24,958 bases of DNA from a virus (IMGVR_UViG_3300037875_000405:1-24958), one strand, 5' to 3'; numbered from the stretch's first letter, positions 16,078 to 21,419 are shown. Notes: generated from the letters alone by a model not told the origin. Translations and numbers: made by a program.

Positions 16078-16299
16078 ATGTTCAACTCAATCGACGACAT
16101 CTTCGACAACATCAACTCTGACATCAAAGTAATTGGAAAAAGTATTTCAATTAAGTGGGATGACACTGACATCTACGATGGTGTAGTAGTATTGAACGAT
16201 TGGGATGGAAACGATGTTTACGTTTCCCCAATCACCAACAAAATTGTTGGATGGGGATTCTATGACAGTGCTTTGCATGGCATCGACAAGATTGCATAA
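16078..16299 (+). CDS. Small acidic early protein, 73 aa
   Basis: MFNSIDDIFDNINSDIKVIG..., with an ISIKWDDTDIYDGVVVLNDW core followed by beta-type sequence ending GIDKIA. The 5' leader is the A/C-rich type seen throughout this block, with only a weak AAGAAAG ribosome site. The WDDTDIYDGVVVL part loosely resembles the D-x-V-x-x-DG motif of the 61-65 aa paralogs that follow. Unknown function; probably an early host-interaction protein by position. Confidence 0.7.
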   Translation: MFNSIDDIFDNINSDIKVIGKSISIKWDDTDIYDGVVVLNDWDGNDVYVSPITNKIVGWGFYDSALHGIDKIA

Positions 16300-16317
16300 A
16301 AACTTTGAAAAACACTG

Positions 16318-16346
16318 TTGACAAACGGCTCAAATGCCGATATAAT
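16318..16346 (+). promoter_or_regulatory. Early promoter: TTGACA-17-TATAAT
   Basis: Exact consensus hexamers and spacing; TGCCGA directly precedes the -10 box. Confidence 0.9.
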
Positions 16347-16384
16347 ACTTAGAGACACAAACAACACAACAAAGGAAAAACAAA

Positions 16385-16570
16385 ATGATGAACTCAGCAG
16401 AATACACCGGCGAAACACTCATGGGCGAAGCAATCACAATCAAGGAAGATGACATGGTCATCATCGACGGAGTTGAATTCAACATCTCCGACGTTTACGA
16501 GGATGGCACATTCTTCGCCGTCTCCGCTGATGGAGAAGAAAACTTCTTCGAAATTGACGATATTGGTTAG
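16385..16570 (+). CDS. Small acidic early protein, DG-family paralog
   Basis: 61 aa, preceded by AAAGGAAAAACAAA. The core is IKEDDMVIIDGVEFNISDVY then EDGTFFAVSADGEENFFEIDDIG. The same pattern, D-[ML]-V-[IL]-[IV]-DG, a beta strand, then DGT-x-F and a final acidic D-[DN]-I, recurs in the genes at 16647 and 17587 and more loosely at 20708. It looks like a tiny five-stranded beta domain. Strongly acidic small phage proteins often bind host enzymes or mimic DNA, but no function is shown. A second ATG follows immediately. Confidence 0.75.
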   Translation: MMNSAEYTGETLMGEAITIKEDDMVIIDGVEFNISDVYEDGTFFAVSADGEENFFEIDDIG

Positions 16571-16578
16571 CATTGGCC

Positions 16579-16607
16579 TTGCAATTGGCGGACGTTTCTG
16601 CTATAAT
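16579..16607 (+). promoter_or_regulatory. Early promoter: TTGCAA-17-TATAAT
   Basis: The -35 is TTGCAA, the -10 is consensus, spacing 17. It starts eight bases after the preceding stop codon. Confidence 0.85.
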
Positions 16608-16646
16608 GCACCTATCACAAACAACACTATCAAGGACACAAGACAA

Positions 16647-16844
16647 ATGACCAACAACACACAAGCACCACAGGCAACGACAACTTACAACATCTTGACC
16701 GAAGATGGCACAATCAGCATCGGTGATATGGTGCTGATCGACGGCGATCACGTATGCGTTGACACACTGTACACTGACGGGACGATGTTCGTTGCTGATG
16801 ACAACGGGGATGTTGACGAAACACATGTTGACAATATTGGATAA
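16647..16844 (+). CDS. Small acidic early protein, DG-family paralog
   Basis: 65 aa from ATG 16647; the open frame extends further upstream into the previous gene and across the promoter, so the longer version is rejected. After MTNNTQAPQATTTYN comes TEDGTISIGDMVLIDGDHVC, then VDTLYTDGTMFVADDNGDVD and a C-terminal VDNIG. It is clearly paralogous to the proteins at 16385 and 17587. Function unknown. Confidence 0.75.
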   Translation: MTNNTQAPQATTTYNILTEDGTISIGDMVLIDGDHVCVDTLYTDGTMFVADDNGDVDETHVDNIG

Positions 16845-16963
16845 TATCCGCCAAACGCAGGATGCCATTACTTGTAGTGGACGATACGGTTCAGAGTAAC
16901 ACCGCCCTTTACCTGTTCCGATTTGCGGGAATAGGTGTCCCACCTAAAGGAATCAGCTAAGCC

Positions 16964-17050
16964 GACGTAAACCCTTACACAGTAACGACTTACGACACGG
17001 AAGGCCCGCCCCCGGCGACGTAAGTCCTTTGATACCAACAGGTTACGTCA
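16964..17050 (+). repeat. Early-region repeat copy 2
   Basis: About 87 nt with outer arms GACGTAAACC...GGTTACGTC, inner arms GACTTACG...CGTAAGTC and a GC-rich GGCCCGCC core. An upstream block (GTGTCCCACCTAAAGGAATC, from 16936) is also shared with copy 5. It ends 46 bases before the promoter at 17097. Confidence 0.9.
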
Positions 17051-17096
17051 TAATAAATATCTTTGTGATTTTCTTTTTATTCTTGTGGAAATACTA

Positions 17097-17125
17097 TTGA
17101 CAATCACGCGAATAGACGATATAAT
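17097..17125 (+). promoter_or_regulatory. Early promoter: TTGACA-17-TATAAT
   Basis: Exact consensus. An ATG (17132) lies six bases after the -10 box, at the expected transcription start. Confidence 0.9.
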
Positions 17126-17164
17126 ACATATATGACAAACGCAACAACAAACAAGGGAACGAAA

Positions 17165-17332
17165 ATGAACGACATTCAGAAATGTGAAAAAATTGCTTCA
17201 GAAGTTTCTGCAAAAAATGTTCCTTCTGCATTCGTTCGAGATCTGCTGATTCAACGGCTTTTGATGGAAAATGATCTGACGCCAACCGTTCAGCTTGTCG
17301 CGAATATTGAAAATCTTATTGAAAATCGATAA
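17165..17332 (+). CDS. Small early protein, IQKCE-family paralog
   Basis: 55 aa from ATG 17165 (AAGGGAACGAAA upstream). An in-frame ATG at 17132 lies at the predicted transcription start and would add 11 residues (MTNATTNKGTK). The protein is all-helical: MNDIQKCEKIASEVSAKN, then AFVRDLLIQRLLMENDLTP, then IENLIENR. It is paralogous to the product at 19124 (near-identical motif order) and to the N-terminal half of the 84-aa protein at 19969. Function unknown. Confidence 0.78.
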   Translation: MNDIQKCEKIASEVSAKNVPSAFVRDLLIQRLLMENDLTPTVQLVANIENLIENR

Positions 17333-17347
17333 ATAGTGATGTCGGGC

Positions 17348-17376
17348 TTCCAATACGCCGATGATTATGGTATCAT
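17348..17376 (+). promoter_or_regulatory. Early promoter (weak): TTCCAA-17-TATCAT
   Basis: Degenerate hexamers, but with the same ACGCCGAT spacer motif and TATGG before the -10 as its neighbours. An ATG (17383) lies six bases after the -10. Confidence 0.6.
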
Positions 17377-17412
17377 CCCGATATGACAAACAACAACACA
17401 AAGGAAACAAGA

Positions 17413-17523
17413 ATGGACACTATCAAACGAATCGCAAACATCGTCGCTTTTGTTATCGTGGCCGAAGTAATTCTTTTTACGATCTTCGGAATTATTCCGG
17501 AATTGTTAAAGCTAAGCTTGTAA
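17413..17523 (+). CDS. 36-aa single-span membrane peptide
   Basis: ATG 17413 has AAAGGAAACAAGA upstream; an in-frame ATG at 17383 would add MTNNNTKETR. The peptide begins MDTIKRIANIVAFVIVAEVI and continues LFTIFGIIPELLKLSL. Nearly all of residues 7-31 form one hydrophobic helix, after a positively charged N-terminus, so it should insert in the inner membrane. The next promoter overlaps its stop codon. Possible roles are superinfection exclusion or membrane modulation, but this is only inference. Confidence 0.65.
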   Translation: MDTIKRIANIVAFVIVAEVILFTIFGIIPELLKLSL

Positions 17524-17547
17524 TTCTGCCGATACTTATGGTATACT
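17518..17547 (+). promoter_or_regulatory. Early promoter: TTGTAA-18-TATACT
   Basis: The -35 box overlaps the stop of the 36-aa gene. The spacer contains TGCCGAT, and an ATG (17554) lies six bases after the -10 box. Confidence 0.7.
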
Positions 17548-17586
17548 GGTCATATGACAAACAACAACAACACAAAGGAAAACAAA

Positions 17587-17781
17587 ATGAGCAAAGCAAC
17601 AAAAGTAAATTCTCTGATTGCAGAAGACGGATTCACAGTATCTCTTAAGGATCTGGTTTTGGTTGATGGCAGCGAATTGTGCGTTGAAGAAATGTGGACC
17701 GATGGAACGGTTTTCGCCGGATGTCCAGACGGTGAATTAATTGAATTGGAAATAGATGACATTGAGCTTGCAATCTGTTAA
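17587..17781 (+). CDS. Small acidic early protein, DG-family paralog
   Basis: 64 aa from ATG 17587 (AAAGGAAAACAAA upstream). An in-frame ATG at 17554 at the predicted transcription start would add MTNNNNTKENK. The core is IAEDGFTVSLKDLVLVDGSE, then WTDGTVFAGCPDGELIELEI and a DDIELAIC tail. It follows the D-x-V-x-x-DG...DGT-x-F pattern of the genes at 16385 and 16647. Strongly acidic; function unknown. Confidence 0.75.
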   Translation: MSKATKVNSLIAEDGFTVSLKDLVLVDGSELCVEEMWTDGTVFAGCPDGELIELEIDDIELAIC

Positions 17782-17796
17782 TCGGTTTGGTACAAT
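17768..17796 (+). promoter_or_regulatory. Early promoter: TTGCAA-17-TACAAT
   Basis: The -35 lies inside the last codons of the preceding gene; spacing 17. Confidence 0.75.
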
Positions 17797-17834
17797 CCAT
17801 ACTCACGAACGACACAAGAAACAAAGGAAACAAG

Positions 17835-18050
17835 ATGAAACACTTCAACGTAACCGCTAAATGGCTCGACACTGACAAAGTGATGAATCATCAGAGCGTT
17901 CAGGAAAACCAGATTGATTTTGTCAATCAGACTTTCCACTACAACAATTTCTATCCTGCTCAACCAATCCAGAGCATTGAAAACGTCGATACCGGATATC
18001 TGGCGGCATTTGAAAGTTATTGCGACGAATTCGGAACGGCTGCCGAATAG
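17835..18050 (+). CDS. Hypothetical early protein, 71 aa
   Basis: Starts MKHFNVTAKWLDTDKVMNHQ after AAAGGAAACAAG. Middle part FVNQTFHYNNFYPAQPIQSI, acidic C-terminus. No close paralog in the window and no domain recognised. Confidence 0.7.
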   Translation: MKHFNVTAKWLDTDKVMNHQSVQENQIDFVNQTFHYNNFYPAQPIQSIENVDTGYLAAFESYCDEFGTAAE

Positions 18051-18052
18051 AC

Positions 18053-18081
18053 TTGACAGCGTTTCGGGCATACGCTAAAAT
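18053..18081 (+). promoter_or_regulatory. Early promoter: TTGACA-17-TAAAAT
   Basis: Consensus -35 two bases after the preceding stop codon; spacing 17. Confidence 0.75.
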
Positions 18082-18114
18082 GCCCGCATCTCTCACCTTT
18101 CAGGATTCAAACTC

Positions 18115-18330
18115 ATGATCAGGCCCGTCGCTCACGTCACTTTCCCCGGTGGATATCCGTTGTTCTACTATGTCGAATCGGATAACGGAGAATTTTACAG
18201 TTGTCCGTCGTGCGTCAATCAGAATCGTGTTGGCCGAAATGTCAAAGCCGCTATTGGCCGTGTCAATTATGAGAACGACAATCTCACTTGTGAGATTTGC
18301 GAGAAAACAGTCGAACCAGCATATTCTTGA
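18115..18330 (+). CDS. Zinc-ribbon-like early protein, 71 aa
   Basis: Contains two CxxC pairs, SCPSCVNQ (about residues 30-33) and TCEICEKT (about 59-62), separated by 25 residues, the spacing of a small zinc ribbon. The N-terminal FPGGYPLFYYVESDNGEFY is beta-like. The ribosome site is weak. Small zinc ribbons in phages often act on transcription or as inhibitors; here the function is unknown. The stop codon lies in the first of three tandem hairpins. Confidence 0.75.
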   Translation: MIRPVAHVTFPGGYPLFYYVESDNGEFYSCPSCVNQNRVGRNVKAAIGRVNYENDNLTCEICEKTVEPAYS

Positions 18331-18385
18331 GACTCGGTCTCAATACGAGTGAGACACGTAGTGTCTTACCCGACCCTGTCGGGTG
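18327..18385 (+). other. Three tandem hairpins at the end of the zinc-ribbon gene
   Basis: TTGAGAC-TCG-GTCTCAA, AGACAC-GTA-GTGTCT and CCCGAC-CCT-GTCGGG follow one another, each a perfect 6-7 bp stem with a 3-nt loop. There is no T-run, so this looks like a transcript-stabilising or processing structure rather than a standard terminator. Repeat copy 3 begins 16 bases later. Confidence 0.65.
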
Positions 18386-18400
18386 ATGTGACGGCAAATC

Positions 18401-18486
18401 GACGTAAACCCTTACCACGTAAGGACTTACGACACGGAAGGCCCGCCTCCGGCGACATAAGTCCTTTCATACCAACAGGTTATGTC
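18401..18486 (+). repeat. Early-region repeat copy 3
   Basis: Same layout as copy 2. The last stem is GACATAA/TTATGTC where copy 2 has GACGTAA/TTACGTC, a compensatory pair change. It ends 78 bases before the promoter at 18565, and the intervening spacer is shared with copies 4 and 5. Confidence 0.92.
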
Positions 18487-18564
18487 AATTTGTTATAGCA
18501 ACTTGCATACCAAAAAAAACCTTGAAAACTTTCTAATTTAAGTTAAAAAAAGAGGACAGTAGCC

Positions 18565-18593
18565 TTGCGAAATGCCGATCATTATAATATAAT
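18565..18593 (+). promoter_or_regulatory. Early promoter: TTGCGA-17-TATAAT
   Basis: Part of the shared AGTAGCCTTGC-AAATGCCGAT block that follows repeat copies 3, 4 and 5. Confidence 0.8.
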
Positions 18594-18629
18594 GCAAGCC
18601 TAACGAACGACACTTCTTAAGGGATTGAC

Positions 18630-18773
18630 ATGACGAACAGCTTTGACGAAATTCACAGCGACGAATTGGCTGAACTTTTCAATTATGAGTGCGAGCAGGA
18701 TGCCGCAAACGACGAATGGTACGAAATGGATCGGGAGGAAATTAATAAAGAACTTCAGGAATTGGCAAGTTAA
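18630..18773 (+). CDS. Small acidic early protein, FDEI-family paralog, 47 aa
   Basis: Starts MTNSFDEIHSDELAELFNYE and ends EINKELQELAS. It is very acidic and entirely helical. The N-terminal [FI]-DEI-x-x-[DE]-E motif recurs in the 57-aa gene at 21225 and the 51-aa gene at 21576, and LQEL near the C-terminus recurs in the latter. No function known. Confidence 0.7.
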   Translation: MTNSFDEIHSDELAELFNYECEQDAANDEWYEMDREEINKELQELAS

Positions 18774-18776
18774 AGG

Positions 18777-18805
18777 TTGACGGGCAGGCAGGTTTCTGAT
18801 ACAAT
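18777..18805 (+). promoter_or_regulatory. Early promoter without an evident gene: TTGACG-17-TACAAT
   Basis: Good hexamers and spacing three bases after the preceding stop. Downstream, the first ATG is followed at once by TGA, and no frame longer than about 10 codons occurs before repeat copy 4. Confidence 0.65.
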
Positions 18806-18811
18806 ACACAC

Positions 18812-18893
18812 GACTTTTTCTTAAAAAAGAGAAAACCAATGTGAAATTTGAGAGGGCGGGAATATCCCGATAAAAAACCTAATCCTCGGCTGG
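18812..18893 (+). other. Possible short non-coding transcript region
   Basis: Between an orphan promoter and repeat copy 4. It holds an A/T hairpin (TTTTTCTT with AAGAGAAAA) and CGGGA-ATA-TCCCG, but no recognisable gene. Confidence 0.35.
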
Positions 18894-18980
18894 AACGTAA
18901 CCTCTTACCATATAACGACTTACGGCGAAAACGGCCCGCCCCCCGTGTCGTAAGTCCTTTGATAGCAACGGGTTACGTCA
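18894..18980 (+). repeat. Early-region repeat copy 4
   Basis: Outer arms CGTAACC...GGTTACG and inner arms GACTTACG/CGTAAGTC are intact; the core is GGCCCGCC. It ends 78 bases before the promoter at 19059. Confidence 0.92.
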
Positions 18981-19058
18981 ATTTTCTGTAAGCAAATCTT
19001 GTACCAAAAAAAACTTTGGATACTTTTGGATTTTAGGCCGAAAAGGTGGACAGTAGCC

Positions 19059-19087
19059 TTGCAAAATGCCGATAAATATGGTATAAT
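19059..19087 (+). promoter_or_regulatory. Early promoter: TTGCAA-17-TATAAT
   Basis: The spacer begins AATGCCGATAAATATGG. An ATG (19094) lies six bases after the -10 box. Confidence 0.88.
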
Positions 19088-19123
19088 ACTTATATGACAA
19101 ACAACAACACACAAGGCAACACA

Positions 19124-19297
19124 ATGACAGATATCCAGAAATGTGAAATGATCGCTCGCACCGTAGCCAATGAAGGCATTGAATCTGGATTCGTTCAGAG
19201 CTTGCTCATTCAGAAATTCCTGAAGGCAAATGATCTCGTCCCTACTGTTGAGGTTATCTGCTTTGTTGAGAATCTTATCGAAAAGATGGGCGATTAG
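19124..19297 (+). CDS. Small early protein, IQKCE-family paralog
   Basis: 57 aa from ATG 19124 (GGCAACACA upstream, a poor ribosome site). The in-frame ATG at 19094, exactly at the predicted transcription start, would add MTNNNTQGNT. MTDIQKCEMIARTVANEG, then FVQSLLIQKFLKANDLVPTV and VENLIEKMGD match the protein at 17165 motif for motif. It is predicted helical; function unknown. The start choice is uncertain. Confidence 0.75.
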   Translation: MTDIQKCEMIARTVANEGIESGFVQSLLIQKFLKANDLVPTVEVICFVENLIEKMGD

Positions 19298-19299
19298 CC

Positions 19300-19328
19300 T
19301 TGACAAATGGCACTTGTTGTGCTATAAT
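19300..19328 (+). promoter_or_regulatory. Early promoter: TTGACA-17-TATAAT
   Basis: Exact consensus directly after the preceding stop. An ATG (19335) lies six bases after the -10 box. Confidence 0.9.
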
Positions 19329-19334
19329 ACACAT

Positions 19335-19385
19335 ATGAGAAGTCGAGACTCATTAACATTCGACGGGAGAAGCGGAACTCCTTAA
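19335..19385 (+). CDS. Possible 16-aa upstream reading frame
   Basis: ATG at the predicted transcription start opens MRSRDSLTFDGRSGTP and stops 43 bases before the 62-aa gene, in a different frame. If translated as a leaderless message it could regulate the downstream gene. No ribosome site is present. Confidence 0.3.
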   Translation: MRSRDSLTFDGRSGTP

Positions 19386-19428
19386 CAACCGCACCGCACA
19401 ACACACAACACTACTAAGGTAAGAGAAA

Positions 19429-19617
19429 ATGAAACTTGATATCCAAATCCGAGCTAACGGAAAAGTTCGAAACGTTATGAGCGTTAGCCATACCTCTATC
19501 GTTATGAGCGGTTCTGGAATGCTGTTCAACGGGCATCAGGTTTTGAAATTCCGCAGACTTTGCACTGAAGACGAAAAACTTATCTGGTCTCGCAGAATTG
19601 AGCTACTTGAGGCTTGA
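19429..19617 (+). CDS. Hypothetical early protein, 62 aa
   Basis: Starts MKLDIQIRANGKVRNVMSVS with AAGGTAAGAGAAA upstream. Two short beta segments (SIVMSGSGMLFNGHQVLKF) precede a C-terminal helix ending RRIELLEA. Basic overall, in contrast to most neighbours. The long 5' leader (about 95 nt) is unusual for this block and carries the 16-codon upstream frame. No family recognised. Confidence 0.68.
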   Translation: MKLDIQIRANGKVRNVMSVSHTSIVMSGSGMLFNGHQVLKFRRLCTEDEKLIWSRRIELLEA

Positions 19618-19642
19618 CAAACGCCGATAAATCTGCTATAAT
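19614..19642 (+). promoter_or_regulatory. Early promoter: TTGACA-17-TATAAT
   Basis: The -35 overlaps the preceding stop; the spacer starts AACGCCGATAAATC. Confidence 0.9.
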
Positions 19643-19678
19643 ACACACACAAAAACGATACTTTGAAAGGTAAGAAAA

Positions 19679-19906
19679 ATGAGTTACATCCTCGCAAAAA
19701 AAATCTTCGATGATCGCATCGGCAAATCTCTGGCAGCATACGACAAGTATGTTCAGCGAAACGGCGTACCAACCGCCGAAGATATGAAGCAGTTTCTGGC
19801 TAGCATTCCAGACCTGCGAAAGAAAAGCCCAAAACTCGGCTGGTGGGGCGTAAAAGTCTACAACGGTTGGCTGTATACTACCACAAAACAAACTATCTGG
19901 AGTTGA
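19679..19906 (+). CDS. Hypothetical early protein, 75 aa
   Basis: Starts MSYILAKKIFDDRIGKSLAA after AAAGGTAAGAAAA. The N-terminal helix and middle helix (AEDMKQFLASIPDLRKK) are followed by a Trp-rich C-terminus (LGWWGVKVYNGWLYTTT). Basic. No family recognised. The next promoter overlaps its stop. Confidence 0.7.
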   Translation: MSYILAKKIFDDRIGKSLAAYDKYVQRNGVPTAEDMKQFLASIPDLRKKSPKLGWWGVKVYNGWLYTTTKQTIWS

Positions 19907-19932
19907 CAAACCTCCGGCGATTTTGGTACAAT
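19903..19932 (+). promoter_or_regulatory. Early promoter: TTGACA-18-TACAAT
   Basis: The -35 overlaps the preceding stop codon; GGCGAT lies in the spacer. Confidence 0.8.
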
Positions 19933-19968
19933 ACACACTCACAAGTCACATTAACAGGAAGCAACAAA

Positions 19969-20223
19969 ATGCAGAAGTCACTCGAAACAATCGCTCGCGA
20001 AGTCGGAAGCCTGAACATTCCAAGCAATTTTGTCCGCAGTCTCAAGATCATCCTAGAGTTGAACATTGCCGGTGCAACGTCCGAAGATGTTGCAAAGGTT
20101 GAAGCTCTGATCGATGGACCAACACCGGAACCAACACCGGAACCAAAACCGGAACCAGTAGTCTCACCGCAAAGCGTAGGCTTCCTCGGTTCCGCATGGC
20201 AGGCGTTTCGACCTAGATTCTAG
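19969..20223 (+). CDS. IQKCE-family paralog with Pro/Glu-rich tail, 84 aa
   Basis: From ATG 19969; the frame is open further upstream across the promoter, but that part is not expected to be transcribed. Residues 1-50 (MQKSLETIAREVGSLNIPSN, FVRSLKIILELN, VAKVEALIDG) match the helical proteins at 17165 and 19124. A repetitive linker (PTPEPTPEPKPEP) then leads to a short C-terminal segment GFLGSAWQAFRPRF. The linker plus tail suggests a domain that tethers a short binding peptide. Function unknown. Confidence 0.72.
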   Translation: MQKSLETIAREVGSLNIPSNFVRSLKIILELNIAGATSEDVAKVEALIDGPTPEPTPEPKPEPVVSPQSVGFLGSAWQAFRPRF

Positions 20224-20240
20224 ACTGTAAAGGAAACAAA

Positions 20241-20432
20241 ATGAGACGAAGAAAACACAAGAACGACCACAATCATTCAAAAAATGGTTATATTGCTGGA
20301 AATCCCCGATACTCACGCAAAGGAAAAAAAATGGAATCTTTACCAGAACCGCCAAATCCTGAATTGGAAGAAATGAAAGAATTGTGGGAGGACGTGCGGG
20401 CGTTGTATCGTTATATTCACGCGAATGACTGA
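20241..20432 (+). CDS. Hypothetical early protein, 63 aa, possible dual start
   Basis: ATG 20241 follows AAAGGAAACAAA, 17 bases after the preceding stop, so it is probably cotranscribed. The N-terminal 30 residues are very basic (MRRRKHKNDHNHSKNGY). A second in-frame ATG at 20331 has its own AAAGGAAAAAAA and would yield a 33-aa acidic helical peptide (MESLPEPPNPELEEMKELWE...). No family recognised. Confidence 0.6.
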   Translation: MRRRKHKNDHNHSKNGYIAGNPRYSRKGKKMESLPEPPNPELEEMKELWEDVRALYRYIHAND

Positions 20433-20473
20433 TTGTGAGAATAAGTGTCTCACCTAAAGGAATCGGATAAGCT

Positions 20474-20560
20474 GACGTAAACCCTTGGTATCAAACGACT
20501 TACGACACGGAAGGCCCGCCCACGGTGACGTAAGTCCTTTGGTGGTAACGACTTACGTCA
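20474..20560 (+). repeat. Early-region repeat copy 5
   Basis: The last arm pair is a perfect 10-bp stem, GACGTAAGTC with GACTTACGTC. The upstream block CACCTAAAGGAATC is shared with copy 2; the downstream 76-base spacer is shared with copies 3 and 4. Confidence 0.92.
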
Positions 20561-20636
20561 ATGTCTCATAGCAAACCCTATGCCAAAAAAACTTTGGATA
20601 CTTTTGGATTTGGGGGTAAAAATGTGGACCGCAGCC

Positions 20637-20665
20637 TTGCAAAATGTCGATACATATGATATAAT
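20637..20665 (+). promoter_or_regulatory. Early promoter: TTGCAA-17-TATAAT
   Basis: The spacer begins AATGTCGATACATATGA, closely like the promoters at 19059 and 22241. Confidence 0.88.
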
Positions 20666-20707
20666 ACATGTATTGAAAGTTTAAGAGTTTTTGAAAGTAG
20701 AAACAAA

Positions 20708-20887
20708 ATGAGATTTTTTAACAACGAAACTGAAACGACCGTCGAACTCAAGCGGGGCGACATTATCGCTCTGGCCGATGGTGTCAAGGTTTTTATCGAA
20801 GCACTTTCCAGCACAGGAAACGTGTGGTTTACACTGAACAAAAAGTTTCAGTGCGTTGACTTCAAAACAATCACGAAAATTGCTTAA
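20708..20887 (+). CDS. Small early protein, distant DG-family member, 59 aa
   Basis: Starts MRFFNNETETTVELKRGDII, followed by ALADGVKVFIEALSSTGNVW and a beta C-terminus ending KTITKIA. The K-x-GD-I-x-x-x-x-DGV-x-V pattern resembles the acidic paralogs at 16385, 16647 and 17587 but is much less acidic. Eleven bases separate it from the next gene, so the two form a small operon. Function unknown. Confidence 0.7.
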   Translation: MRFFNNETETTVELKRGDIIALADGVKVFIEALSSTGNVWFTLNKKFQCVDFKTITKIA

Positions 20888-20897
20888 GGACAAAAAA

Positions 20898-21164
20898 ATG
20901 CCATTGTTTCAATTTCGACAGAATAACTCTGGTGGGCGTGACATCGGACCCAAAAACATTGTGGTCAAGGCTGACGATGCGGCTCAGGCAAATGATATTG
21001 CTCAGAATTCTGATCACATCTATTTTCATGGTGTTGCCAAGGGACTCGATTGCGACTGCTGCGGTGATCGTTGGCACGCTGTCCACGATTTCGATGCCGA
21101 CGATATTTGGGGCGTGAATATGGACAACCCGAATTCTGATGATTTTTTGAAGATTAACTGTTGA
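20898..21164 (+). CDS. Conserved-type phage protein with CDCCGDRW motif, 88 aa
   Basis: From ATG 20898 (AAGGACAAAAAA upstream), MPLFQFRQNNSGGRDIGPKN... The central IVVKADDAAQANDIAQNSDH looks like a small alpha/beta unit. It is followed by IYFHGVAKGLDCDCCGDRW with three cysteines likely to bind metal. I associate this arrangement (a ...DGVxxGxDCxCCGDRW... string) with small uncharacterised phage proteins, from memory only. The next promoter overlaps its stop codon. Confidence 0.75.
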   Translation: MPLFQFRQNNSGGRDIGPKNIVVKADDAAQANDIAQNSDHIYFHGVAKGLDCDCCGDRWHAVHDFDADDIWGVNMDNPNSDDFLKINC

Positions 21165-21189
21165 CAGTCGGGCGAAATGCCGATACAAT
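21161..21189 (+). promoter_or_regulatory. Early promoter: TTGACA-17-TACAAT
   Basis: TTGACA includes the TGA stop of the preceding gene; TGCCGA abuts the -10 box. Confidence 0.85.
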
Positions 21190-21224
21190 ACTCAGACACT
21201 TTTCATTTTTGAAAGATTGACACG

Positions 21225-21398
21225 ATGAACATCTTTGACGAAATCCAGTGTGAAGAAACAGCGGAAGCTCAGCACCTTTTCAACCCGGAACCAAAAATGG
21301 AAGAAATGGCATTCATGCAGGAATGGATGGAAGAACTGAGCAAACAGGAAGAACTGGACAGGATGGCGGATTTAATGGACGCCGAAGTTGATTTTTAG
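21225..21398 (+). CDS. Small acidic early protein, FDEI-family paralog, 57 aa
   Basis: Starts MNIFDEIQCEETAEAQHLFN and has a Met/Glu-rich helical C-terminus (MEEMAFMQEWMEEL). Shares the [FI]-DEI-x-x-E-E N-terminus with the genes at 18630 and 21576. No standard ribosome site is seen (GAAAGATTGACACG). Function unknown. Confidence 0.68.
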   Translation: MNIFDEIQCEETAEAQHLFNPEPKMEEMAFMQEWMEELSKQEELDRMADLMDAEVDF

Positions 21399-21419
21399 AA
21401 AAACAGCCACCCAAACAAG

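Noticed and set aside
16449-16646. Long N-terminal extension of the 65-aa DG-family gene
   Set aside because: It overlaps the preceding gene in another frame and contains the promoter; the paralogs align only from the later start.
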